A stretch of DNA of 9,331 bases from Deferribacteraceae bacterium (GCA_031285415.1 JAITWF010000136.1:1-9331), one strand, 5' to 3'. Shown: positions 1 through 8,033, counted from the stretch's first letter. Numbers and translations are program-made. Notes: generated by a model not told the origin, from the letters alone.

Positions 1-1476
<1,476 letters not shown>

Positions 1477-1482
1477 TTATAG

Positions 1483-1507
1483 AGGGGTGGGCAGATTGCT
1501 CACCCCT
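1483..1507 (+). terminator. Hairpin after rpoC, candidate terminator
   Basis: A 10-bp stem (AGGGGTGGGC with GCTCACCCCT, one G-T wobble) with a 5-base loop begins 7 bases after the rpoC stop codon. The stem is GC-rich and well placed to end or stabilise the rpoC transcript. There is no proper T-run after it (AGTACTTTA follows), so classical intrinsic termination is uncertain. It could equally act on leftward transcripts from lptG. Confidence 0.6.
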
Positions 1508-1515
1508 AGTACTTT

Positions 1516-1586
1516 ACGGGTGGGAGCAGGCTCCCCCCGTATGCCCCCCTCAACGAGGATATTCCTCCGCAAAAGCGTGGTTTTGC
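1516..1586. repeat. Cluster of three further hairpins in the convergent rpoC/lptG gap
   Basis: Three inverted repeats follow one another with little space between. The first, 1516-1540, has arms ACGGG+GGGAG pairing with CTCCC+CCCGT around one bulged T. The second, 1555-1567, is GAGGA-TAT-TCCTC. The third, 1569-1586, is GCAAAA-GCGTGG-TTTTGC. Together with the 1483-1507 hairpin, most of the 134-base gap between two convergent genes is foldable. This fits bidirectional transcript-end structures or a dispersed intergenic repeat. None has a T-run on either strand. Confidence 0.5.
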
Positions 1587-1610
1587 TACAGAATAATCCA
1601 GAGAGAGAAC

Positions 1611-2693
1611 TTATCTCGACCGTTCCCTTCTATATAGTATTACAACTCCAGCTACTAAGAATATTGCGAGTGGCAGGTAGTTTGCGGCGAGTGCTGGCAA
1701 CACGTTTGAGCCGCCAAGGCTAGACATCGCCGCCATAACAGCCCAGAACGACAGGCAGAATGCAAATGCTGTAGCGGCACTCTTTAATGGCGAATATCTG
1801 CGAGAGAAGTCGATACCGATCGGCACAGCAAGCAGTACTAGCACTATCACCGATAGCGCATTGGCGTACTTCGCACCTAGAAACATCTCATACTGAACGG
1901 TATTCAGCCCTCTCGACTTCATCACTCTTATCAGCTGTTTCAGCTCATTTGGCGCAAGCTGTTTTGGACTTTTGCCGGATATCGAGGTGAGATCGGTTAG
2001 TAACGGCGAACTGCTCACTCTATCGCCGATATTCTCAATCTTAGGTGGCACTGTGGAGAGGTCGGCACTCTGTATATTTTTAAAGATCCATGTGCCGTTA
2101 TCATTATATGCGTATGGGATTATGCGGATATGCGAGATCTGGAAGCTGTCATCTATAATATATTCGGTGATATCACGCACATTTTTATTAACAGGATCGA
2201 GCATGCCGATATGTACAAGCTTATTCGCATCGTCCATAATCCATCTATTCAGGAGGCTACTATTATTTGTAACCTTCTGCCGCTTTAGCTCAGAGTAGTA
2301 CTGCTGCTGTGCGGCACGCACTGGTGGGTATATTTTGCTATCAAAGAAGATCATAAATGCGGCGGCGGCGATAGAGGCGGCGATAAAGGGCATTAAAAAC
2401 CGTTGCACCCTCCCTCCAAGCGATACATACGCCATCAGCTCCTTTGATCGCATTAGTAGAAGTACTGTTATGATACTTGCCGCTGTCATCGTGATCGGTA
2501 GTGCGCTATTTATCCCCATAGGGATCGTCAGAAGCTCCAGCTTTGCAAGCTGTGCAAGGGTGAAGCCATACTTTTGTAGCCCCTGCATATGTGATATTGC
2601 GGAGGTGAACATCGTTAGGATCATGATCAGAGCCTGAACGACTATAATATATTTTATATATACCGATAATACATATTTATCAAACAAGCCCAT
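1611..2693 (-). CDS. lptG: LptF/LptG-family LPS export permease, probably LptG
   Basis: This is an inner-membrane permease of the LptB2FG ABC transporter, which extracts lipopolysaccharide and feeds it to the LptC/LptA bridge. At 360 residues it matches the family length. The layout is typical: three N-terminal membrane helices (about 15-35, 62-81, 100-117), a soluble periplasmic beta domain (about 118-262), and three C-terminal helices (about 268-285, 296-312, 331-353). The cytoplasmic loop after helix 2 (MRSKELMAYVSLGG) matches the ATPase-coupling region. FDKYV near the N terminus and the SRGLNTVQYEM...ANALSV segment align better with LptG than LptF. It is the third gene of a leftward unit and overlaps the response regulator by 14 bases. 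The annotated ATG has an AGGAG only one base away. A TTG two codons in (2685-2687) has ideal 7-base spacing and may be the true start. LptF is not in the window. Confidence 0.88.
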   Translation of the reverse strand: MGLFDKYVLSVYIKYIIVVQALIMILTMFTSAISHMQGLQKYGFTLAQLAKLELLTIPMGINSALPITMTAASIITVLLLMRSKELMAYVSLGGRVQRFLMPFIAASIAAAAFMIFFDSKIYPPVRAAQQQYYSELKRQKVTNNSSLLNRWIMDDANKLVHIGMLDPVNKNVRDITEYIIDDSFQISHIRIIPYAYNDNGTWIFKNIQSADLSTVPPKIENIGDRVSSSPLLTDLTSISGKSPKQLAPNELKQLIRVMKSRGLNTVQYEMFLGAKYANALSVIVLVLLAVPIGIDFSRRYSPLKSAATAFAFCLSFWAVMAAMSSLGGSNVLPALAANYLPLAIFLVAGVVILYRRERSR

Positions 2694-3972
2694 ACTCCTG
2701 TAGTTTGTTATAAAGCCCTCGCCGTGAAATGCCGAGGCGAGCGGCGGCCTTTGTGCGATTGCCTGCGCACTCCTTTAGTACACTCTCTATAACCTCTTTT
2801 TCGTTATCTTTCAACGATGTTTTATGCACGCTCATCATCTCTGGCAGCAGATCTTCGGTCAGCTCGTCGCCTCTAGCGAGTATTATACTGCGTTCTATCA
2901 GGTTTTCTAGCTCTCGCACATTGCCAGGGAAGGTGTACTGTTGCAGTGTGCGGATAAATTTAGGGGAGACAGCTCGAATCCTCTTCTGGAATCGTTCTCT
3001 ATACTTTTGCACAAAATGCTCAACCAGCAGTGGGATTTCAACCGTTCTATGCCTCAAAGCTGGCAGATAGACAGGGAATACTGATAATCTAAAGTAGAGA
3101 TCCTGCCTGAATGAATGCTCCGCTATCATCTCTTCGAGGTCTCTGTGGGTGGCGGCGATTATGCGCACGTTGGCAACTTTCGATTTTGACGATCCCACAG
3201 GCTCAAACGTTTTCTCCTGCAAGAATCGCAATAGTTTAGTTTGGGTGGTAGGTGGTAGTTCGCCGATCTCGTCTAGAAAGAGCGTCCCCCCCTCTGCCTC
3301 TTCAAATCTGCCCACCCTTGCGGAGTTTGCCCCTGTGAATGCGCCTTTGACATATCCGAATAGCTCGCTTTCGATAAGGTTCTCATTCAGCGAGGCGGCG
3401 TTTACAGCAATGAACGGTTTTTTAGATCTGGTGGAGTTATCGTGTATCGAGCGAGCCACAAGCTCTTTCCCTGTGCCAGATTCGCCTAAGATTAACACCG
3501 TTGCGTCTGTTGGGGCGACCATCTTTAGTAGATCGATAATCTTCCCCATCCCCTCCTGCGAGTAGACGCCGTTAAATTTATAATCAACAGTGGTAAACGT
3601 TTCTGGAGTGGTGTTTGAGGCGAGATGTTTCTTGATTATCTCGAGTAGTTCAGCGATATCGACAGGTTTTGTAATATAATCAGCCGCCCCAAGCTTCATT
3701 GCCGATACGGCTGTTTTGGCGTCTGCGTTGGCGGTTATAATGATGGCAGGGGTGAGGTTCCCCTCCTCACGGATATATGAGAGGAAGGTAAGCCCATCCA
3801 TCACATCCATCGTGACATCGAGGAGGATTATATCGTATGTACTATCTTGTAGGGCGGCGATAGCGTTAACGCCATTATACGCCTCATTGCAGGTATAGCC
3901 AGCGTCCTCAAGGTGTAGACGCAGCATATGTCTGTGATTATCCTCGTCGTCGACTATCAGGATCTTATGCAT
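2680..3972 (-). CDS. NtrC-family sigma-54-dependent response regulator
   Basis: This is a cytoplasmic transcription activator of 430 residues, presumably phosphorylated by the adjacent kinase. Residues about 1-118 are a receiver domain with the acidic pair in ILIVDDED, phospho-acceptor Asp52 (DIILLDVTM), switch Thr80 and Lys102 (ITKP). Residues about 130-365 are the AAA+ sigma-54 interaction domain: Walker A GESGTGKE (163-170), the sigma-54 contact loop GAFTGA (210-215) and Walker B TLFLDE (230-235). Residues about 391-430 are a Fis-type helix-turn-helix (NRTKAAARLGISRRGLYNKL). I chose the ATG at 3970-3972 (MHKILIVDDE) over the one 12 bases upstream because it gives the usual receiver start and has a GGGGA five bases away; the upstream ATG has no ribosome-binding site. 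It overlaps the kinase by 8 bases. Domain order resembles ZraR/HydG, but AtoC- or PilR-like members look alike. Confidence 0.95.
   Translation of the reverse strand: MHKILIVDDEDNHRHMLRLHLEDAGYTCNEAYNGVNAIAALQDSTYDIILLDVTMDVMDGLTFLSYIREEGNLTPAIIITANADAKTAVSAMKLGAADYITKPVDIAELLEIIKKHLASNTTPETFTTVDYKFNGVYSQEGMGKIIDLLKMVAPTDATVLILGESGTGKELVARSIHDNSTRSKKPFIAVNAASLNENLIESELFGYVKGAFTGANSARVGRFEEAEGGTLFLDEIGELPPTTQTKLLRFLQEKTFEPVGSSKSKVANVRIIAATHRDLEEMIAEHSFRQDLYFRLSVFPVYLPALRHRTVEIPLLVEHFVQKYRERFQKRIRAVSPKFIRTLQQYTFPGNVRELENLIERSIILARGDELTEDLLPEMMSVHKTSLKDNEKEVIESVLKECAGNRTKAAARLGISRRGLYNKLQEYGLV
2685..2699 (-). promoter_or_regulatory. Ribosome-binding site that puts the lptG start in question
   Basis: On the minus strand the order is AGGAG (2695-2699), one T, ATG (2691-2693), GGC, TTG (2685-2687). 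One base is too short a gap for efficient initiation at the ATG, whereas 7 bases to the TTG is ideal. The Shine-Dalgarno lies inside the last codons of the response-regulator gene (Gln-Glu-Tyr), as expected for translational coupling. Starting at TTG removes two residues and makes the overlap 8 bases. Confidence 0.5.
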
Positions 3973-5215
3973 GCTCGTCCCCATCTAAAATTAATATTAA
4001 CGTGAATGGGTCTGTATTGGTTATCTCTATCTTAAAGTTGTGTAACTCTAGGATCTTTTTAGCGATAGGAAGCCCTAATCCGCCACCCTTTGCCTTTGTG
4101 GTGTAGAACGGCTCGAATATACGGCTGGTATCGATCTTTGCGCCATCGGTAACGCTGTTGATTATAGATAACTGTTTCGCCCCAATATTTATCGAGACTG
4201 TGCCGCCAGCAGGGGAGGCGTCGAGCGCATTTAGTATCAGGTTTACGAGTATCTGCAAGAGCTTGTTGTAGTCGGCGTTTACCTCAAAATCAGTGCCGTT
4301 AATCGTGATAGCTTTTTTGGTATGTATCAGATCGTGCGAGAGGAGGGTGGTCGCCTTCTCGCAACACTCTCGTATCTTGAAGGTGCTAATCTCTAGATCG
4401 ATCGGTTTGCCGAAGGTGAGGAATCCGTTGACGATAGCGGCTAGGCGGTCGATCTCGGTGATGGAGCGGTCGAGGTTTTCTACAACCGACTCATCGGACG
4501 ATTTTTTTATAGAGTATCCCACCAACCCTTTAATGCTGGAGAGCGGATTTTTGATCTCATGAGCCAAGATTGCGGCGAGTCTGCCAGTTGCGGCCTCCTG
4601 CTCGGCAAGTTGCAGGCGAGTGCGAGATCGTTCATACTCCTTTATCATCCTCGACACCTTTGTGTAGAGGAGTAGCATTATAATCTCCATCAGGATAGCG
4701 ATCGTGATGGCGTAGTTGCGTAGCTGATTGGTTGAGCGTAGGGTGGAGGTATCGAGCGCAAGGCAGATTATAAGCGTTTCATCTGTTCTACCACCCATCA
4801 TGCCGCCGCCGTGGCGGTGGTTGCCGAACGAGTAGGTGTCGTACATAAACATCGTATTATCTTTGAGAATGTGTTCTGTCGGTGGCTCTGTTAGGATATC
4901 ATCTGGATTAGGGTCGGAGTATGAGAATACTAATTTCCCCTTGGTGGTGTATACAAAGAAGTTTTTAACGATCTTCTGATCTGCCAGCTGCTTCACAAAG
5001 TCGTGCGTTTCAGGGGAGTTTAGCCCCATAGAACCCCATAAAATAGGGCGTGCGGCACGAAACGCCTCAAGCGTGATCCTGCCCATGTCGTGCATTGCAG
5101 ACTCGCCAGAGCGATGTATCAGCACGCCAAGTGCCAGGAGAAGCACCACTAGCACGCTATTTGCTATCAGTGCCACAAGAAATATTCTAGAGACTGTTTT
5201 TGGCAGATTTTTCAT
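3965..5215 (-). CDS. Membrane sensor histidine kinase, ZraS/HydH-like
   Basis: This is an inner-membrane kinase of 416 residues. A first membrane helix (about 11-33) and a second (about 166-186) enclose a periplasmic sensor of about 130 residues. Then come a dimerisation/phosphoacceptor domain with His219 (LAHEIKNPLSSIKG) and an ATPase domain with N box (NLILNALDA, Asn325), F box (FEPFYTTK, 367-374) and glycine-rich lid (GGGLGL, 377-382). The G1 box is degenerate: NSVTDGAKI stands where DxGxGI is expected. The sensor has SYSDPNPDDI and a His/Met/Gly-rich loop NHRHGGGMMGG (132-142) before LIICLALDTS. As I recall it, E. coli ZraS has a metal-ligand-rich RHGMHNMPRCNG loop at the same point. Zinc, copper or envelope-stress sensing is therefore plausible but unproven. 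It is first in the unit with the regulator and lptG. No Shine-Dalgarno precedes the ATG; see the promoter entry. Confidence 0.93.
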   Translation of the reverse strand: MKNLPKTVSRIFLVALIANSVLVVLLLALGVLIHRSGESAMHDMGRITLEAFRAARPILWGSMGLNSPETHDFVKQLADQKIVKNFFVYTTKGKLVFSYSDPNPDDILTEPPTEHILKDNTMFMYDTYSFGNHRHGGGMMGGRTDETLIICLALDTSTLRSTNQLRNYAITIAILMEIIMLLLYTKVSRMIKEYERSRTRLQLAEQEAATGRLAAILAHEIKNPLSSIKGLVGYSIKKSSDESVVENLDRSITEIDRLAAIVNGFLTFGKPIDLEISTFKIRECCEKATTLLSHDLIHTKKAITINGTDFEVNADYNKLLQILVNLILNALDASPAGGTVSINIGAKQLSIINSVTDGAKIDTSRIFEPFYTTKAKGGGLGLPIAKKILELHNFKIEITNTDPFTLILILDGDEHA

Positions 5216-5221
5216 AATGGC

Positions 5222-5250
5222 ATTATAACTACTTTAGGTATTGGGGGCAA
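5222..5250 (-). promoter_or_regulatory. Sigma-70-type promoter of the kinase-regulator-lptG unit, predicted leaderless
   Basis: On the minus strand there is TTGCCC (5245-5250), a 17-base spacer and a perfect TATAAT (5222-5227). The kinase ATG begins 7 bases after the last base of the -10 box, so the expected transcription start is the A of the ATG at 5215. No Shine-Dalgarno is present between the -10 and the ATG, which fits a leaderless mRNA. The -35 has 4 of 6 consensus bases. Confidence 0.65.
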
Positions 5251-5380
5251 TCGAAAAATCTCTTCCCTCGTCACTGCGGACTTGATCCGCAGTCCAGAAT
5301 AAAAACATAGGAATTCCTATAAATTTTATACTGGATTGCGGCTCGTAGGCCGCAATGACGGAAAAGAGAGCAATCCCCCT
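5241..5380. mobile_element. Palindromic MITE-like repeat element
   Basis: This spacer between the lipoprotein gene and the kinase gene is one nested inverted repeat. The outer arms are imperfect (GGGGG, then TCTCTT, then CGTCA-TGCGG on the left, with their complements on the right). Inside are three more hairpins. CTGCGGA-CTTGA-TCCGCAG lies at 5274-5292. The central arm pairs CCAGAATAAAA (5294-5304) with TTTTATACTGG (5324-5334) around the perfect 14-base palindrome ATAGGAATTCCTAT (5307-5320). ATTGCGGC-TCGTAG-GCCGCAAT lies at 5335-5356. The whole folds like a four-armed cross. There is no ORF. The GTCATTGCGG...CCGCAATCCAG type of arm resembles dispersed intergenic repeats common in proteobacteria. 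It may also act as the 3' end of the lipoprotein transcript. Exact ends are uncertain, since the arms reach the lipoprotein stop codon on one side and the kinase -35 box on the other. Confidence 0.6.
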
Positions 5381-7952
5381 AAATTGAATCAACCAACGTA
5401 AAGCTCTCTCTATTCGTATTATCATTCAGCCCGAGCTGCCCTTCGGTGTTTCTGCCAGTGCTATAGATCTTGTTGTCGCTAGTCATGATAGCAGTATGGT
5501 CGTCGCTAGCTACGATCGAACGTATCGCACCAGTGAAATTGACAGGGGTGAATCCCCCTTTATCCACGCTATCACCCACCCCGAGCTGACCGCTACCGTT
5601 CGCCCCTGTGGCGTAAACTTTGCCGCTATTGGTCTTTATCAAGCTATAATATCTGCCAGCACTGATCGATACCGTAGGGTCGTTAAGATCCATCGTGCTG
5701 ACAATTTTGAAGGTATTCGAGTATGTGATTATCTGCGAGCCGAGCTGCCCAGAGTCGCTCCCACCTGTGCCGTAGATCTTGCCTGTGCTACTCAAGAGTA
5801 TTGTATGAATCTCGCCAGCAGAGACAGAGAGAACCTTCCCATCAACGGCAGAGGTATCAGCCAGTGTGAAGCTCTCTTTGCGGACGGAATCACCTACGCC
5901 TAGCTGACTGTTATCGTTAAACCCTGTGGCGTAAACCTGCCCACTGTCTGTCAGGAGGAAGGTAGTGCGGTCTCCTGCGGCGATAGAGGTAATATTTCCG
6001 CTGACATTTGAGGTGTTGACTAGCGTAAACGTATTTGTAGAGAGCCTGTTGCCTAGCCCTAGCTGACCATCTACGCCATATCCTGTGGCATATAGGTTGT
6101 TTCTATCGGTTAATAGAAATGTGTTATACCCTCCAGCCGCCACCAATATAACCTTCCCTGTGAGGGTGGAGGTGTCGACTAGCGTGAATGTATATCGATT
6201 GCTGTTGTCGCCCAATCCTAATCCGCCATCGAGGTTTGCTCCTGTAGCGTACACTTTCCCTGTGTCTGTTAGGATAACGCTATGGAGACTGCCAGCTGTG
6301 ACGGCGATAACGTTGCCATTCAACTGCGGTATATTTATCTCTGTGAAGCTGTACGTGCTTGTCACAGCATTTATCCCTAATGCGCCGTAGCTATTATCGC
6401 CAGTTGCAAAGACTCTGCCATCGTCGGCTAGATAGATAGGGTGTCTCATGCCGAGTGCGATCGGTGCAGCTTCAACGGTTATGACGACCAGATCGTTCTC
6501 CGGATCGGCTATCAGTGTAGGCGTTCTCTTATTATCGGTGCCACCGGTGCCGAGCTGGCCTGCGGAGTTGTCGCCAACGGCGTAGAGCTTGCCATCGCTA
6601 TCGATGATAAAGGTATTATTATCCTCTACGATAATATCTACTATATCTTTGGTTATCTGCGAGGTATCGATTGCGATGAATTTATTTGTATCGGTTATAT
6701 CGCCTAATCCAAGCTGCCCTAATGCGTTGCTCCCTGCTGTATAGATCTTGCCATCGTCTGTCATTATAGTGGTGTGGGCGTAGCCGACTGTAATCTCAAT
6801 AATTCTGCCGATTATGTACGATATATCGATCTGCGTGAAGATATTTATGCTGATCGTGCTGCCATTGCCAAGCTGGCCGAAGCTGTTGTCGCCGGTTGCG
6901 TAAACTTTGCCTGTATCGGTTAAGATGAAGGTGTAGTTATGCCCTGCTACGATCAGGATAATCTTCCCCTCGATATGAGTGATATCTATCTTTGTGAAGA
7001 TATTTACGATATTAATGTCAACTATACCGAGCTGACCGCTAGAGTTGTTACCAGTGACGTATACGTTACCAGTATCGGTTAAGATTATCGTATAGCTGTC
7101 GCCAGTGGTTATCGAGATAATCTTCCCCTCGATATGCGTAATATCGATCTGCGTGAAGATATTTACGATATTAACGTCGACGATACCGAGCTGACTGTCA
7201 GAGTTATCGCCAGTTGCGTAGATCTTCCCTGTATCAGTTAAGATGAAGGTATAGTCGTTGCCAGTACTTATCGAGATAATCTTCCCCTCGATATGAGTCG
7301 TATTAATCTGCGTGAAGGTGTTTACGATGGTTAGATCGACTAGCCCTAGCTGACCGCCCGAGTTGTCTCCAGTGGCGTAAACTTTGCCTGTATCGGTTAA
7401 GATGATGGTGTAGCTATCGCCAGCTATAACCTGTATAATAGTTCCCTCTATATGGGTGATATCCACCTCGGTATAGATGTTCGTTTCGGTGATGGTGCCC
7501 AATCCAAGCTGACCGTGGCTATTCGAGCCAGATACGTACAGCTTCCCATCGATAGATATGCGTACGGTGTGGGTGCTGCTCGCTGTAATTATAACCTTTA
7601 CGGAGCTATCGATCGCTATCCACTTTGCGTATAGTGTCGATTCCTTGATAACGCTATTTAGATTAACTCTGTCACCCGAAAATGTTTCACTACCGTACCA
7701 GCCGAGGAAGAGGTGGGTGTCGCTGTCTGCGAGAGCTTTCACGCCAGCTTCGGCGTACGTCTGCCCCCTGATCGCATTTATCATGGTGGGGCGAGAGCTG
7801 TTATTATATATTAATGTCAAAAGTACAATATCTTTGTCGTCGTTATCTCGACCTTTGCCACCGCCGCTACTGCTACCTCCACTGCCGATACAAGCGATTG
7901 CTGATAGTGAGAATACTACTAATATGGTTACATATAAAAACTTCTTAAACAT
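5379..7952 (-). CDS. Predicted lipoprotein with one Flg_new domain and 14 RCC1-like repeats
   Basis: This is an 857-residue exported protein of unknown function. Residues 1-20 form a signal peptide (Lys3-Lys4, then a hydrophobic run) ending at Cys21 (LSAIAC), a slightly imperfect lipobox. A Gly/Ser-rich linker (23-35) and an acidic stretch follow, as in a surface-tethered lipoprotein. Residues about 42-111 match the Listeria/Bacteroides (Flg_new) repeat (FLGWY ... TLYAKW). The rest, about 112-857, is fourteen RCC1-type units of about 53 residues, most carrying a variant of HT-ILTDTGKVYATGDNS-GQLG. The regular pattern breaks only between units 7 and 8 (about residues 480-500), suggesting two seven-bladed propellers. 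A strong GGAGG (7959-7963) lies 6 bases before the ATG. Such proteins usually bind other macromolecules. No enzyme motif is visible, and the partner is unknown. Confidence 0.93.
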   Translation of the reverse strand: MFKKFLYVTILVVFSLSAIACIGSGGSSSGGGKGRDNDDKDIVLLTLIYNNSSRPTMINAIRGQTYAEAGVKALADSDTHLFLGWYGSETFSGDRVNLNSVIKESTLYAKWIAIDSSVKVIITASSTHTVRISIDGKLYVSGSNSHGQLGLGTITETNIYTEVDITHIEGTIIQVIAGDSYTIILTDTGKVYATGDNSGGQLGLVDLTIVNTFTQINTTHIEGKIISISTGNDYTFILTDTGKIYATGDNSDSQLGIVDVNIVNIFTQIDITHIEGKIISITTGDSYTIILTDTGNVYVTGNNSSGQLGIVDINIVNIFTKIDITHIEGKIILIVAGHNYTFILTDTGKVYATGDNSFGQLGNGSTISINIFTQIDISYIIGRIIEITVGYAHTTIMTDDGKIYTAGSNALGQLGLGDITDTNKFIAIDTSQITKDIVDIIVEDNNTFIIDSDGKLYAVGDNSAGQLGTGGTDNKRTPTLIADPENDLVVITVEAAPIALGMRHPIYLADDGRVFATGDNSYGALGINAVTSTYSFTEINIPQLNGNVIAVTAGSLHSVILTDTGKVYATGANLDGGLGLGDNSNRYTFTLVDTSTLTGKVILVAAGGYNTFLLTDRNNLYATGYGVDGQLGLGNRLSTNTFTLVNTSNVSGNITSIAAGDRTTFLLTDSGQVYATGFNDNSQLGVGDSVRKESFTLADTSAVDGKVLSVSAGEIHTILLSSTGKIYGTGGSDSGQLGSQIITYSNTFKIVSTMDLNDPTVSISAGRYYSLIKTNSGKVYATGANGSGQLGVGDSVDKGGFTPVNFTGAIRSIVASDDHTAIMTSDNKIYSTGRNTEGQLGLNDNTNRESFTLVDSI
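6807..7442 (-). repeat. Four 159-bp in-frame tandem repeats inside the RCC1-like gene
   Basis: Units 2-5 of the protein (residues 171-382) are nearly identical, with recurring THIEGKI, TDTGKVYATGDNS and NIFTQID. At DNA level, GATAATCTTCCCCTCGATAT begins at 6957, 7116 and 7275, exactly 159 bases apart. A block of about 30 bases around GTAAACTTTGCCTGTATCGG is identical near 6898 and 7375, which is 3 x 159 apart. This shows recent duplication or gene conversion within the gene; the remaining units are much more diverged. Confidence 0.85.
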
Positions 7953-7986
7953 CTACTGCCTCCATGTTACACCTTTGGATATTGTC

Positions 7987-8015
7987 ATCATAGTCGATAT
8001 CGTTGAATATGAACA
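7987..8015 (-). promoter_or_regulatory. Weak candidate promoter for the RCC1-like lipoprotein gene
   Basis: In the divergent spacer, the minus strand has TATGAT (7987-7992, 5 of 6 to the -10 consensus) 17 bases after TGTTCA (8010-8015, only 3 of 6). This would give a leader of about 28 bases containing the strong GGAGG site. The spacer has no better match on this strand. Confidence 0.25.
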
Positions 8016-8033
8016 GTACACATTAGCTCAATT

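Noticed and set aside
3973..3984. Upstream ATG for the response regulator, adding four residues
   Set aside because: It has no Shine-Dalgarno, while the ATG at 3970-3972 has a GGGGA at good spacing and gives the normal receiver-domain start.
5259..5370. Cross-shaped fold that might be a tRNA or structured ncRNA
   Set aside because: There is no T-loop consensus, anticodon arm of normal size or acceptor end, and the central arm is an AT-rich palindrome, so a palindromic repeat fits better.
5496..5903. 135-codon open frame on the plus strand, plus others at 6085-6390 and 6441-6707
   Set aside because: They are antisense to the RCC1-like repeats; their apparent length comes from the repetitive codon pattern of the real gene.
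6807..7442. Regular spacing of repeats that might suggest a CRISPR or satellite array
   Set aside because: The period is 159 bases, a multiple of three, in frame, and encodes RCC1-like blades; there are no short identical repeats with unique spacers.
8003..8031. TTGA...TCAA ends suggesting a dyad operator in the divergent spacer
   Set aside because: Only the outer four bases are symmetrical; the interior does not pair.
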